This document shows, one piece after another, positions 16,852 to 24,501 of a DNA stretch of 64,000 nt. A model generated the notes under the pieces. The model saw only the letters and a program-made list of their open reading frames with translations, was not told the origin of the DNA and made no database searches. The stretch comes from WRGT01 sp942493035 (GTDB lineage Bacteria; Spirochaetota; UBA4802; UBA5550): NCBI GenBank assembly GCA_942493035.1, contig OW818666.1:1178001-1242000 (forward strand), in the 5' to 3' direction. How positions within the stretch are numbered: position 1 is the first letter of the stretch; each line of letters starts with the position of its first letter. A program made the translations under genes and the position numbers.

Positions 16852-17178
16852 ATGTCAGAAGGATTACTGGGTTTTTTAAGAGTGGTAAAAGCAATAGTTT
16901 TGTATGTGGGGCTTGGTGCTGCAGTCGCTTTTATATTTTATAATTTGAAGAAAAGAGACCTTTTCGGCGGTTATATAGGGGGTCTTGTTGTCGGCGTGAT
17001 CGGTGCTCTCATCGGTGGACTGGTTCTTGATGATATATTTTATGATAAAATCGTTACCATACTCGATTTTCTGTCAAGAGGAGCTGGTGTAAATCTGATT
17101 GCAGGTTTTCTGGGAGCTTATGCTGCTCTTTATATAATGAACAGGTTAAATCATAACAGAGAAAGAAAGAAGTATTAA
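16852..17178 (+). CDS. Small glycine-rich membrane protein
   Basis: A 108-residue protein with three predicted membrane helices, rich in Gly (GGYIGGLVVGVIGALIGG in helix 2). The pattern recalls the GlsB/YeaQ/YmgE stress-associated membrane family, though a short linker helix differs, so I give no firm family. ATG at 16852 is preferred because GAGGTG lies just before it; the frame could open earlier at GTG 16789 without a ribosome site. It is followed after eight bases by a probable outer-membrane protein and then a lipoprotein, all in one apparent operon. Confidence 0.7.
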   Translation: MSEGLLGFLRVVKAIVLYVGLGAAVAFIFYNLKKRDLFGGYIGGLVVGVIGALIGGLVLDDIFYDKIVTILDFLSRGAGVNLIAGFLGAYAALYIMNRLNHNRERKKY

Positions 17179-17186
17179 TTTCTATT

Positions 17187-17822
17187 ATGGTTAAGAATAA
17201 CTGCATTTATCTTATTCTCGCTGTCTCTCTTTTGTTTGCGGCTGCGACCAATTCCACGGCAGCCGTCAGGAGAATGCTCGGACCTAATGTTACAATGTCC
17301 TGGGCTTCTTCATATCTGGAAATTCAGTCAGGTTCTATAAAGGTTCAGGATGATCCATCATGGGATTATGCTACAGCTCCGGGATGGTTTTTCGACTATC
17401 TTGTAACTCCATATATTTCCATGAGAACCAACTGGTTTTTCTATCCCACTTCTCTCAATCATGATCTTAAAGATTTTAACAAAACAAACGGGCAGATTCC
17501 TCTGCATGAGGCTGGATTTTCGTTGTTGAGACATTTTAATTTATCGACTATAAACCCATGGTTCGGAGCAGGGCCTTTTCTTCAGTTTGCTACTCTAAAC
17601 GATGTAAATTCCTATATAGTTCACGCTATGCTCTCCGTTGGTTTCGATTATGAAATTTCTGATGATACATTTTTTTCTCCCGAACTAATGGGGGGAATCG
17701 GAGCAAGAATAATAAGTAAGAGTGAAGATCAGGATGTGCAGATTGATGTTCCTACAGGGAGAGGGTTTTCCAGCAGCGGTTTTATTTTGTTTTTGAAATT
17801 AGGTGTTGGCAGAGTTTTTTAA
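17187..17822 (+). CDS. Secreted protein, probable small outer-membrane beta-barrel
   Basis: A 211-residue protein with a clear signal peptide (about residues 1-26, ending SLLFAAATNSTAA). After it come alternating hydrophobic/aromatic strands, many Trp, Tyr and Phe residues, and a terminal Phe (GVGRVF), the usual ending for proteins inserted by the BAM machinery. This suggests an eight-stranded OmpA/OmpW-like barrel, but I recognise no specific family. It is the middle gene of a three-gene cluster with a small inner-membrane protein and a lipoprotein. Confidence 0.65.
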   Translation: MVKNNCIYLILAVSLLFAAATNSTAAVRRMLGPNVTMSWASSYLEIQSGSIKVQDDPSWDYATAPGWFFDYLVTPYISMRTNWFFYPTSLNHDLKDFNKTNGQIPLHEAGFSLLRHFNLSTINPWFGAGPFLQFATLNDVNSYIVHAMLSVGFDYEISDDTFFSPELMGGIGARIISKSEDQDVQIDVPTGRGFSSSGFILFLKLGVGRVF

Positions 17823-17842
17823 AAAGTTAGAGTTAAAATCAG

Positions 17843-18418
17843 ATGGTGAATATGAAAATAAAGTTTTATATTATAATTTCAATTGTTCTTATGGGACTGC
17901 TTACTTCATGCGTCAGCAATCCTACATATGTTAATAAATCAGCAGTCAGCATTGATAATGCAAGAGTTGCAGTACTCCCTTTTCGTGATTATAACACCAC
18001 TGAAGGTAATAATTCCGGTGAACTTGTAAGGAGTATTTTTGAACAGAAGCTTATGCTGAAAGGATTTACTGTAATTGAAATAGAAAAAATTTCATCGAAA
18101 GTTGATTCCTCTATTTTGAGAAAGAAAGAGTACACGGGCAATTGGATTATTGAAGCGGGTAATCGTCTTGGTGCTGATTATATGATTTTCGGATCGATTC
18201 ATGATTATCGTGTGTATCAGAATCTTACATCTTTTCTTTATATTTTTTCATGGCTTGAGATTACATCATCCGTGGGTGTCACGGCCAGAATGATCTCATG
18301 TAAAACAGGGGAAGTTGTCTGGTCCGGTTCATTTACAAGATCGTCGTATACTTTTACTGATGCTGCTTCGGAAACAGTCCGGGCTTTAGTCAGATCAATA
18401 AAACTGATATCGTTATGA
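17843..18418 (+). CDS. Lipoprotein of the CsgG/LpoB-like (GNA1162-type) superfamily
   Basis: A 191-residue lipoprotein with signal and lipobox LLTSC at about residue 23. The mature part has the layout of CsgG N-terminal-like/LpoB proteins: ARVAVLPFRDYNTTEGNN, then LVRSIFEQKLMLKGFTVIE, GNRLGADYMIFGSIHDYR and TARMISCKTGEVVWSGSF. Such proteins act at the outer membrane, as secretion pore components or activators of cell-wall enzymes; the specific role here is unknown. It lies 20 bases after the barrel-like gene and probably ends that operon. Confidence 0.75.
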   Translation: MVNMKIKFYIIISIVLMGLLTSCVSNPTYVNKSAVSIDNARVAVLPFRDYNTTEGNNSGELVRSIFEQKLMLKGFTVIEIEKISSKVDSSILRKKEYTGNWIIEAGNRLGADYMIFGSIHDYRVYQNLTSFLYIFSWLEITSSVGVTARMISCKTGEVVWSGSFTRSSYTFTDAASETVRALVRSIKLISL

Positions 18419-18484
18419 TCAGAGTGATTTTATAAATATTCAGGTGTAACAAATTCCGGTAATTACGCAATAGCCCGTAGTCTT

Positions 18485-18520
18485 CTGCTCTCTGCCGCGC
18501 CTGTAGCGGAGAGCAGTTTT
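18485..18520 (+). terminator. Terminator-like hairpin after the lipoprotein gene
   Basis: An 8-bp stem, CTGCTCTC / GAGAGCAG, with partly paired GC-rich interior is followed by TTTT. The interior CCGCGCCTGTAGCG resembles the core of family B repeats, so this may be a decayed family B copy serving as terminator. Confidence 0.5.
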
Positions 18521-18532
18521 CACTCACGGTTC

Positions 18533-18581
18533 TTATAGATATAATAAATCCCGCCTATAGCGGGATTTATTATATCTATAA
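18533..18581. terminator. Long perfect palindrome between convergent genes
   Basis: A 22-bp perfect inverted repeat (from TTATAGATATAATAAATCCCGC-type arms, 18533-18554 and 18560-18581) with loop CTATA lies between the lipoprotein operon and a convergent small gene. It could act as a bidirectional terminator, although the arms are AT-rich at their base. Confidence 0.55.
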
Positions 18582-18602
18582 TTGCAGATTATTTTAAATT
18601 AA

Positions 18603-18827
18603 TTATGCAGCAAACATATCTACGGATTTAACTTCAGAAATCGGAATGCTCTGACGGTTGTGGTAGTTATCCATTGTGACAATCATATCATCAATAATTT
18701 CCCGGTTTTTATATAGTTCAACTTCTTTTCCATTGTTTAGAACAACTACAATGTCCAGGCCTTTTATATCCAGGTATTTCTCAAGTAATTCCCTGAATGA
18801 TTTGCTTTTTACTTTTGTCTCTTTCAT
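18603..18827 (-). CDS. Small protein of unknown function
   Basis: A 74-residue protein I do not recognise. It begins with a basic helix (KETKVKSKSFRELLEKYL), followed by short beta strands (IVVVLNNGKEVELYK, IIDDMIVTMDN, SIPISEVKSVDMF). This suggests a small SH3-like or Sm-like barrel, but without a family match that is only a guess. It has a good ribosome site (GGAGTGG five bases before the ATG at 18827), so it is very likely expressed. It is monocistronic. Confidence 0.6.
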   Translation of the reverse strand: MKETKVKSKSFRELLEKYLDIKGLDIVVVLNNGKEVELYKNREIIDDMIVTMDNYHNRQSIPISEVKSVDMFAA

Positions 18828-19161
18828 TAATCCACTCCGATGATAAGTTATGTCTCATCTATTTTATCGGCAGTTATGAATTTTACATAATAATTTTTTT
18901 ATAGTAGAAGCTGAATAGTTAAAAAAAGATCACAAATCTATCGAAAACAGTAATTTAAAGTTTTTAAACATCTATGATTTAATGTCTGGTTATTAAATTG
19001 TTACCTTGTCAGCCGGTAATTCCAGCTTGCTTTTGTGATAAAAGCATCTGTTTTTTTTAAAAATATGCATAACAATTTTGATAATTATTTTATTATTCTA
19101 TAGTTTTACGCTATAATACAGAGCATAAAGTATAAAATTTTAAGATTAGAAAATATAAATC
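18828..19161. other. Divergent intergenic region upstream of a hybrid kinase
   Basis: This 334-base AT-rich region carries a TATAAT at 19112-19117 that could be the -10 box for the hybrid kinase starting at 19162, though the -35 match is poor. There is no open frame, repeat or hairpin of note. Confidence 0.35.
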
Positions 19162-21042
19162 ATGGAAAATAAAAAAATATCAATACTGTTTATCGGCATG
19201 AGAGAAAGTCCGACTGATGAAATGAATGAAATACTAAAAGAATCACAGTATTGTATAACCTCTGTTTTAACCAGTGACTGCATCCTGTATTCCGAAGAGT
19301 ATTCCGGTTTTGACTGCCTGCTTGTTGACTATAAAGTCTGGAGTGACTGCCGGTTTAAAGTGAAATATTCTTCGGTTTTTAATGGTGTCGGGTCAACACC
19401 TGTTATCTTTATGGGTGATCAGAATAATGCGGATGCTATTCTTGAATCATTTAAAAAAGGAGCGGATGAGTTTATATCTTATCCGTATAGATCTGCGGAA
19501 GTTTTTGCCAGAATCGAAAATCAGATTTTTTTCAGCAGGTCAAAATTACATCTTATCGATGAAATGGGGAAAAAAGCATCTGATTTATCCAGAATAAACG
19601 CTCTTTTAACTGAATCTGTAGATGAATATAAGCAGATATTAAAAGATCTTCAGGACAATGAAACACTCCTGCTGACAATAGCATTAAATATTCCAAATTC
19701 ATATCTTGCAATAGTTGAAAAAAATTGTACAATAGGTTTCGCAGCCGGGCAGGAGTTTAAAAAGGGTAATCTGGATCCATGGAGGCTTATAGGACTTCCG
19801 ATTGACCGTGTATTTAAAGATCATTCGGAGTTTGTAAAAACTAATCTTCTTAAGACCTTTAAAGGCGAGGAGGTCTCTTTTGAAATGGAATTTAACAGTC
19901 AATATCTGATTTTTAAAGCAGTACCGCTGTTTAACAGTGCTGGTGATATCCCACGTATTCTTGTTGTTGCGGAAAATATTACAGATCAAAAAATATCAGA
20001 ATTTAGAATCGGGGAATCTCTAAAGGAAAAAGAGACCCTGTTGAAAGAGATACATCATAGAGTAAAAAATAATATGCAGTTAGTCTGCAGCATGATTAAT
20101 CTTCAGGACAATTATATTGATAATCATGAGGTTCATAATATTTTTAAAATACTTCAGAGCCGTATTTATTCTATGTCGCTTGTTCATGAAAAACTGTATC
20201 AGCATAAACAGTTTTCAAAGATTAATTTAAGAGAGTATGTAAATGAACTGGTAACAGAAATACGGAAATCATTTTCCGGTGATGACTGTAATGATTACAT
20301 ATCTATAGAGCTGGAATTATATGATGAGAGTTTTACAATCGATAAGGCTATCCCATGCGGATTGATTCTGAATGAGCTGATACTGAACGCGTTTAAACAT
20401 GCATCGCTTCAGTCAGGCGAAGGCTATATAAAGATAATTTTTGACAAGATAGATGATGACTATTATAAATTGATAGTGAAAGACAACGGCAGGGGACTTC
20501 CTGATGGTTTTGATGTTAACAGGACCGACTCTATGGGGATGCTTCTTGTTCGTGAACTGGTGGGACAGTTGAAAGGAGAATTATCAGCTGCTAGTGATAA
20601 AGAGACAGTCTTCACGATAGTGTTTGGTGAAAATTCTCACAAGGCAGCAGCAGAAAAGTTTTTTACATCAAGTTACGGGAGCAAGAATATTCTCCTCGTT
20701 GAAGATGAAAGAATTATATCCAGAATGCTTATAAAAATTATTGAAGGGCAGGGGTACAATATTGTTGATGCTGTTTCTACCGGTAAGGCTGCGATTAATT
20801 CAGCTGTAAAATATAATCCCGACCTGATAATAATGGATATTATGCTTGAAGATGATATTGACGGTGTTCAGGCGGCATCGGAAATTATAAAGAATAATGC
20901 ATGTCCGATAATATTTTTAACAGGCAATTCCGATCCTGCGACCCTTAAATCCGCTTGTGAAATACGTCCATATAAAATGATGACAAAACCCGTTGATAAA
21001 AATCAGTTAATAAACACAATTCAATCTGCTTTGATGTTATAA
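19162..21042 (+). CDS. Hybrid signalling protein: receiver-like, PAS, HisKA_2 kinase, receiver
   Basis: A 626-residue cytoplasmic protein with no membrane helix. Its domains in order are a receiver-like domain (about 5-125), a coiled linker, a PAS domain (about 165-275), a HisKA_2 dimerisation domain with LLKEIHHRVKNNMQLVCSM (phospho-acceptor His near 300), and an HATPase domain (LILNELILNAFKHA; VKDNGRGLPDG). A C-terminal receiver domain closes it (VEDERIISRM; phospho-Asp in LIIMDIMLED; TKPVDK). The first receiver-like domain keeps an Asp in LLVDYK. Kinases of this HisKA_2 type often work in light, stress or second-messenger circuits. ATG at 19162 lacks an obvious ribosome site. Confidence 0.85.
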   Translation: MENKKISILFIGMRESPTDEMNEILKESQYCITSVLTSDCILYSEEYSGFDCLLVDYKVWSDCRFKVKYSSVFNGVGSTPVIFMGDQNNADAILESFKKGADEFISYPYRSAEVFARIENQIFFSRSKLHLIDEMGKKASDLSRINALLTESVDEYKQILKDLQDNETLLLTIALNIPNSYLAIVEKNCTIGFAAGQEFKKGNLDPWRLIGLPIDRVFKDHSEFVKTNLLKTFKGEEVSFEMEFNSQYLIFKAVPLFNSAGDIPRILVVAENITDQKISEFRIGESLKEKETLLKEIHHRVKNNMQLVCSMINLQDNYIDNHEVHNIFKILQSRIYSMSLVHEKLYQHKQFSKINLREYVNELVTEIRKSFSGDDCNDYISIELELYDESFTIDKAIPCGLILNELILNAFKHASLQSGEGYIKIIFDKIDDDYYKLIVKDNGRGLPDGFDVNRTDSMGMLLVRELVGQLKGELSAASDKETVFTIVFGENSHKAAAEKFFTSSYGSKNILLVEDERIISRMLIKIIEGQGYNIVDAVSTGKAAINSAVKYNPDLIIMDIMLEDDIDGVQAASEIIKNNACPIIFLTGNSDPATLKSACEIRPYKMMTKPVDKNQLINTIQSALML

Positions 21043-21125
21043 TCTTTATCATTTTATAGATTTAATTATTTAGAAATGAATCGCTATAATTGTAAGTCGT
21101 AACACGAATATTTTTTTTGTATTGA

Positions 21126-21158
21126 CAAGTGTTACAATATTTTAATTAGTAACACTTG
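21126..21158 (+). promoter_or_regulatory. NikR-like operator overlapping the nickel transporter promoter
   Basis: A perfect 10-bp inverted repeat (CAAGTGTTAC / GTAACACTTG) has 13 bases between the arms. The core GTGTTAC-N13-GTAACAC matches the NikR operator consensus I recall for Desulfovibrio-type bacteria. A -35 box TTGACA begins at 21122, so the operator fills the space from -35 to -10. An extra half-site GTAACAC lies at 21099-21105. It sits just upstream of nikM. Confidence 0.75.
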
Positions 21159-21263
21159 GTTGTCAGAGAATTGTGGGGATTTTATTAGAGGGAGTATGCT
21201 TAATAAAATTCTGTTTCAGTATATTTCTGAAAGTCTTAATTTGATATAAAAGAGGTATTGTTT

Positions 21264-22307
21264 ATGCATATGGCAGATGCTTTAATTTCTCCAGCAGTGG
21301 GCGGTTCAATGCTTGCTGTAACCGCCGGTCTTATTGCTTACTCTTCCAGAAAGCTGAAAAAAAATCTTGATGATAAAATTATCCCCCTGATGGGAGTTCT
21401 CGGTGCTTTTATTTTTGCCGGTCAGATGATAAATTTCACTATACCTGCAACAGGTTCAAGCGGCCATATCGGAGGTGGTATGCTCCTTGCAGTACTCCTT
21501 GGACCTTACGCCGCATTCATTACAATCGCTTCAGTTCTTATTATTCAGGCTTTCTTTTTTGCAGATGGAGGTTTGCTCGCTCTTGGATGTAATATTTTTA
21601 ATATGGGCTTATTCCCATGTTTTATATGTTATCCATTAATTTATAAAAAAATAACCGGAGCCGGTATTGACCGCAAAAAGATTTTCATCGGGGCTACTCT
21701 TGCAGTGGTTACCGGTCTTCAGATGGGTGCTTTTTCTGTTGTTCTGGAAACTGTAATATCCGGAATATCCTCACTGCCGTTTAAAACTTTTGTGCTTCTA
21801 ATGCAGCCGATACACCTTGCAATCGGATTAGTCGAGGGGATTGCAACCTCTGTTATTGTACTATTTATATATAATGCTCAGCCTGAATTAATTACAGGTG
21901 TGATGAATCAGGAAACAGATAGTGGAGTTTCACCTGCGAAAAAGGTTATCATCGCGCTTGCTGTCGTGACAATTATAACCGGTGGAATGTTCAGCTGGTT
22001 TGCATCGGGTCATCCCGACGGACTTGAGTGGGCAATGTTTAAAACTTCCGGCGCAGAGGAGATGGAAGCACCTGATAAAGGGATTTATTCAATACTAAGG
22101 AATCTGCAGGAAAAAACAGCTTTTCTTCCTGATTATAATTTCAAAGCAGATGACAGCGCTCCTTCCGGTGAAGGTGATGATAAATGGCCATTTGTTAATT
22201 CAGGGACTTCTATATCCGGTATTGTCGGGGGTATTTTCACACTCCTGCTCGCGTTTATTACAGGATTTTTATTCAGAAAGAGAAAAAAAGTTGCAGGTAA
22301 TAATTAG
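21264..22307 (+). CDS. nikM: Nickel ECF transporter substrate component NikM fused to NikN (PDGLE domain)
   Basis: A 347-residue membrane protein joining two components. Residues 1-205 are CbiM/NikM, starting MHMADALISPAVGG; the N-terminal Met-His-Met provides the metal-binding His of this family. After a linker, the region from about 225 on has one helix, the signature SGHPDGLEWAM (PDGLE domain, as in NikN) and a final membrane helix. Fused NikMN is typical of nickel rather than cobalt systems. ATG at 21264 is chosen because AAGAGG precedes it and because the family N-terminus must expose His; TTG at 21258 is upstream. It is controlled by the NikR-like operator and followed by nikQ and nikO. 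Confidence 0.88.
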   Translation: MHMADALISPAVGGSMLAVTAGLIAYSSRKLKKNLDDKIIPLMGVLGAFIFAGQMINFTIPATGSSGHIGGGMLLAVLLGPYAAFITIASVLIIQAFFFADGGLLALGCNIFNMGLFPCFICYPLIYKKITGAGIDRKKIFIGATLAVVTGLQMGAFSVVLETVISGISSLPFKTFVLLMQPIHLAIGLVEGIATSVIVLFIYNAQPELITGVMNQETDSGVSPAKKVIIALAVVTIITGGMFSWFASGHPDGLEWAMFKTSGAEEMEAPDKGIYSILRNLQEKTAFLPDYNFKADDSAPSGEGDDKWPFVNSGTSISGIVGGIFTLLLAFITGFLFRKRKKVAGNN

Positions 22308-22328
22308 TATTTATATAAGTAATTTAAT

Positions 22329-22360
22329 CCGGCAGGATCAATTCTCCTGCCGGTTATTTT
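22329..22360 (+). terminator. Terminator or attenuator between nikM and nikQ
   Basis: A 9-bp stem (CCGGCAGGA / TCCTGCCGG) with a 7-base loop is followed by TTATTTT. Lying inside the nickel transport operon, it may reduce rather than stop transcription into nikQ. Confidence 0.6.
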
Positions 22361-22411
22361 ACGGAGAATAATATTTCAAAAATAGAATCATCCCTCCTGA
22401 GTCTTGGATTT

Positions 22412-23185
22412 ATGGATATCCTTTCATATCAGGATACCCCTTTACATAAAATTGATCCCAGAGCCAAGCTTATTACAGTACTATTCTTTATCCTCACTGT
22501 AGTTTCATTCGATAAATATGAAATATCAATGCTTGTACCATATATTTTTTTTCCTGTATATCTTCTCAGCGCAGGGAATATTCCAGTCATGTATATAGTA
22601 AAGAAAATTATATACGTATCCCCATTCGCTTTAATGATAGGTGTATTTAATCCTTTATTCGATCAGGGTGCATTGATTTCAATCGGCAGCGTAGGAGTTT
22701 CGGGCGGATGGATTTCATTCCTGTCCATTATGATGAGGTTTGCACTGACTGTCTCTACTGCTCTTGCTCTTATTGCATGCACCGGTTTTAATAATATATG
22801 TTTTGCTCTGAACAGACTTGGCGCTCCAAAAATTTTTGCAGTTCAACTCCTGTTTCTATATCGTTACATCTTTGTTCTTGCTGAAGAAGCCGCAAAAATG
22901 GTTCGTGCAAGAAATCTCAGATCGTTTGACGGTAAAGGTAAGGGAATACGTACATATGGCCCCCTTCTTGGGAATCTTCTGCTCCGCACTATAAACCGGG
23001 CTGAAAGAATTCATCTCGCCATGGTATGCAGGGGATTTGACGGTAAAATAAGAATTTTAAAAAAATACAAATTCGGATTAAAAGAATCATTCTTTGTAAT
23101 TGTATGGATATCACTTTTTCTATTGTTCCGATTTGTTAATATATCGCAGCTCGCTGGAATTCTGGTAACGGGGTTATTTGTATGA
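22412..23185 (+). CDS. nikQ: Nickel ECF transporter transmembrane component (CbiQ/NikQ)
   Basis: A 257-residue membrane protein of the energy-coupling T-component family. It starts with the typical DTPLHKIDPRAKLI and carries the two coupling motifs: AARxMVRARN-like (EEAAKMVRARNLRS) and ERIHLAMVCRGFDG. These Ala-Arg helices contact the ATPase subunits. About five to six membrane helices are visible. ATG at 22412; its TGA overlaps the ATG of nikO by four bases (ATGA), so the two are coupled. Together with nikM and nikO it forms a complete metal uptake transporter. Confidence 0.9.
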   Translation: MDILSYQDTPLHKIDPRAKLITVLFFILTVVSFDKYEISMLVPYIFFPVYLLSAGNIPVMYIVKKIIYVSPFALMIGVFNPLFDQGALISIGSVGVSGGWISFLSIMMRFALTVSTALALIACTGFNNICFALNRLGAPKIFAVQLLFLYRYIFVLAEEAAKMVRARNLRSFDGKGKGIRTYGPLLGNLLLRTINRAERIHLAMVCRGFDGKIRILKKYKFGLKESFFVIVWISLFLLFRFVNISQLAGILVTGLFV

Positions 23186-23931
23186 GTCATCATATTGTTC
23201 AGGCTGAAAATCTTTCATATACTTATCCCGACGGGAATAAAGCTCTTAGAAATATATCATTTCTGATTACTCACGGAGAGTCTGTCGCAATTGTTGGGGC
23301 AAATGGTGCGGGTAAATCCACGCTTCTTATGCATCTTAACGGTCATCTACTCCCTGGAGGCGGATCTTTAAGGATAGGTGACTATCCGTTAACAAGAGAG
23401 ACCGTTCAGAATATCAGGCGTTCAATCGGAATGGTGTTTCAGGATTCCGATGATCAGCTGTTTATGCCTACGGTTTTCGATGATGTGGCCTTCGGTCCGC
23501 TGAATATGGGACTCCCCGGTGATATAGTTAAGCAGAGAGTCGAGGAGACCCTTGAGACAGTAGGAGTGCTTCATCTTATCAACAGGCCTACACACAGGCT
23601 GTCTGGCGGTGAGAAACGCTCTGTAGCTATTGCTACCGTCCTCTCCATGTCGCCGGATATTCTTGTAATGGATGAGCCTACATCAAACCTCGATCCTAAA
23701 GCGAGACGGCGTCTTATAGAACTTCTGAAGAGTTTTAAACATACTAAAATTATAGCAACACATGATCTTGACATGGCGCTTGATCTTTGCGAGCGTACAA
23801 TCATTATCAGAGAGGGGGAGGTTGCTGCAGACGGGAATTCAATGGATATCCTGAATAACGCGTTGCTTCTTTCTGAATGCAATCTTGAAAAACCACTCCG
23901 CTTTCAGGGATGTCCTGTCTGCGGAGTTTAA
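23182..23931 (+). CDS. nikO: Nickel ECF transporter ATP-binding protein (CbiO/NikO)
   Basis: A 249-residue ABC ATPase that powers metal uptake by the NikMNQ membrane parts. Visible are Walker A GANGAGKST (about residue 38), Q-loop FQDSDDQLF (the DDQ form usual for ECF ATPases), signature LSGGEKRSVAIA, Walker B ILVMDEPTSNLDP and switch His in ATHDLDMA. The C-terminus ends CPVCGV, a possible metal- or thiol-binding tail. It overlaps nikQ by four bases. Confidence 0.92.
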   Translation: MSHHIVQAENLSYTYPDGNKALRNISFLITHGESVAIVGANGAGKSTLLMHLNGHLLPGGGSLRIGDYPLTRETVQNIRRSIGMVFQDSDDQLFMPTVFDDVAFGPLNMGLPGDIVKQRVEETLETVGVLHLINRPTHRLSGGEKRSVAIATVLSMSPDILVMDEPTSNLDPKARRRLIELLKSFKHTKIIATHDLDMALDLCERTIIIREGEVAADGNSMDILNNALLLSECNLEKPLRFQGCPVCGV

Positions 23932-23966
23932 GTTCTCAGGCCGGGTCAATTATCAGATGGAAAAGC

Positions 23967-24224
23967 TTATTGAGATAAAGCTCCATCCTTGATTATAACA
24001 TCAGCGCTGCCGTTGACTTTAATTTTAGCCCCTGTATTCTTTATTGTAATTGTAGATCCGTTCGGTGCACCGCCTGAAATTGTAGTGCTGCTGCCGATTG
24101 AAGTATGTGTTGTACCATACTCTTCAACTGAAATATCGTAGGAAACTGAATCCCTGTTAACTAAATCAGCTGAAAATAGACTTACTGCTGCTAGAATAAA
24201 AATAATTGTAAAAAACTTTTTCAT
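23967..24224 (-). CDS. Small secreted protein of unknown function
   Basis: An 85-residue protein with a signal peptide (KKFFTIIFILAAVSLFSA). The mature part of about 65 residues is rich in Ser, Thr, Gly and Ile and alternates as short strands (THTSIGSSTTISGG, GSTITIKNTGAKIKV, ADVIIKDG), like one or two coils of a beta-helix. ATG at 24224 is favoured by AAGGAGGT upstream; the frame is open further but without a ribosome site. I know no family for it. It converges with nikO. Confidence 0.65.
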   Translation of the reverse strand: MKKFFTIIFILAAVSLFSADLVNRDSVSYDISVEEYGTTHTSIGSSTTISGGAPNGSTITIKNTGAKIKVNGSADVIIKDGALSQ

Positions 24225-24307
24225 ATAGATACCTCCTTGAAAATTAATAATATAATTCATAAGCAAAATCAAGTTTGAATCTGAATTTATATAGATTATT
24301 AAGTATC

Positions 24308-24391
24308 TACTCATAAACTGGTGTTAAAATTGCTCTCCGCCGCGCCTGTGGCGCGGCGGAAATAAAAGAACACTGTTTTTTGAGCAGTTAC
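24308..24391 (+). repeat. Family B palindromic MITE-like element, copy 1
   Basis: This element of about 84 bp has ends TACTCATAAACTGGTG and CACTGTTTTTTGAGCAGTTA, which are imperfect inverted repeats. In the middle is a GC-rich hairpin (CTCCGCCGCGCC / GGCGCGGCGGA). The same ends and core occur at 35735, 45232, 40403 and 50157. It lies in the gap between the small secreted protein gene and the helicase gene. Confidence 0.7.
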
Positions 24392-24501
24392 ATTAATAAT
24401 TTCTGATTTTTTTCAGTGTGAGTTGAATGGCGTGATTTTGTAAAACTGAGGTGGAAATTCAATGCATCATATTAATTGAATATAATGCATTGAAAGAACT
24501 T

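Noticed and set aside
21043..21263. Cobalamin riboswitch before the CbiM-like gene
   Set aside because: No B12-box or matching helices; instead a NikR-type palindrome overlaps the promoter.
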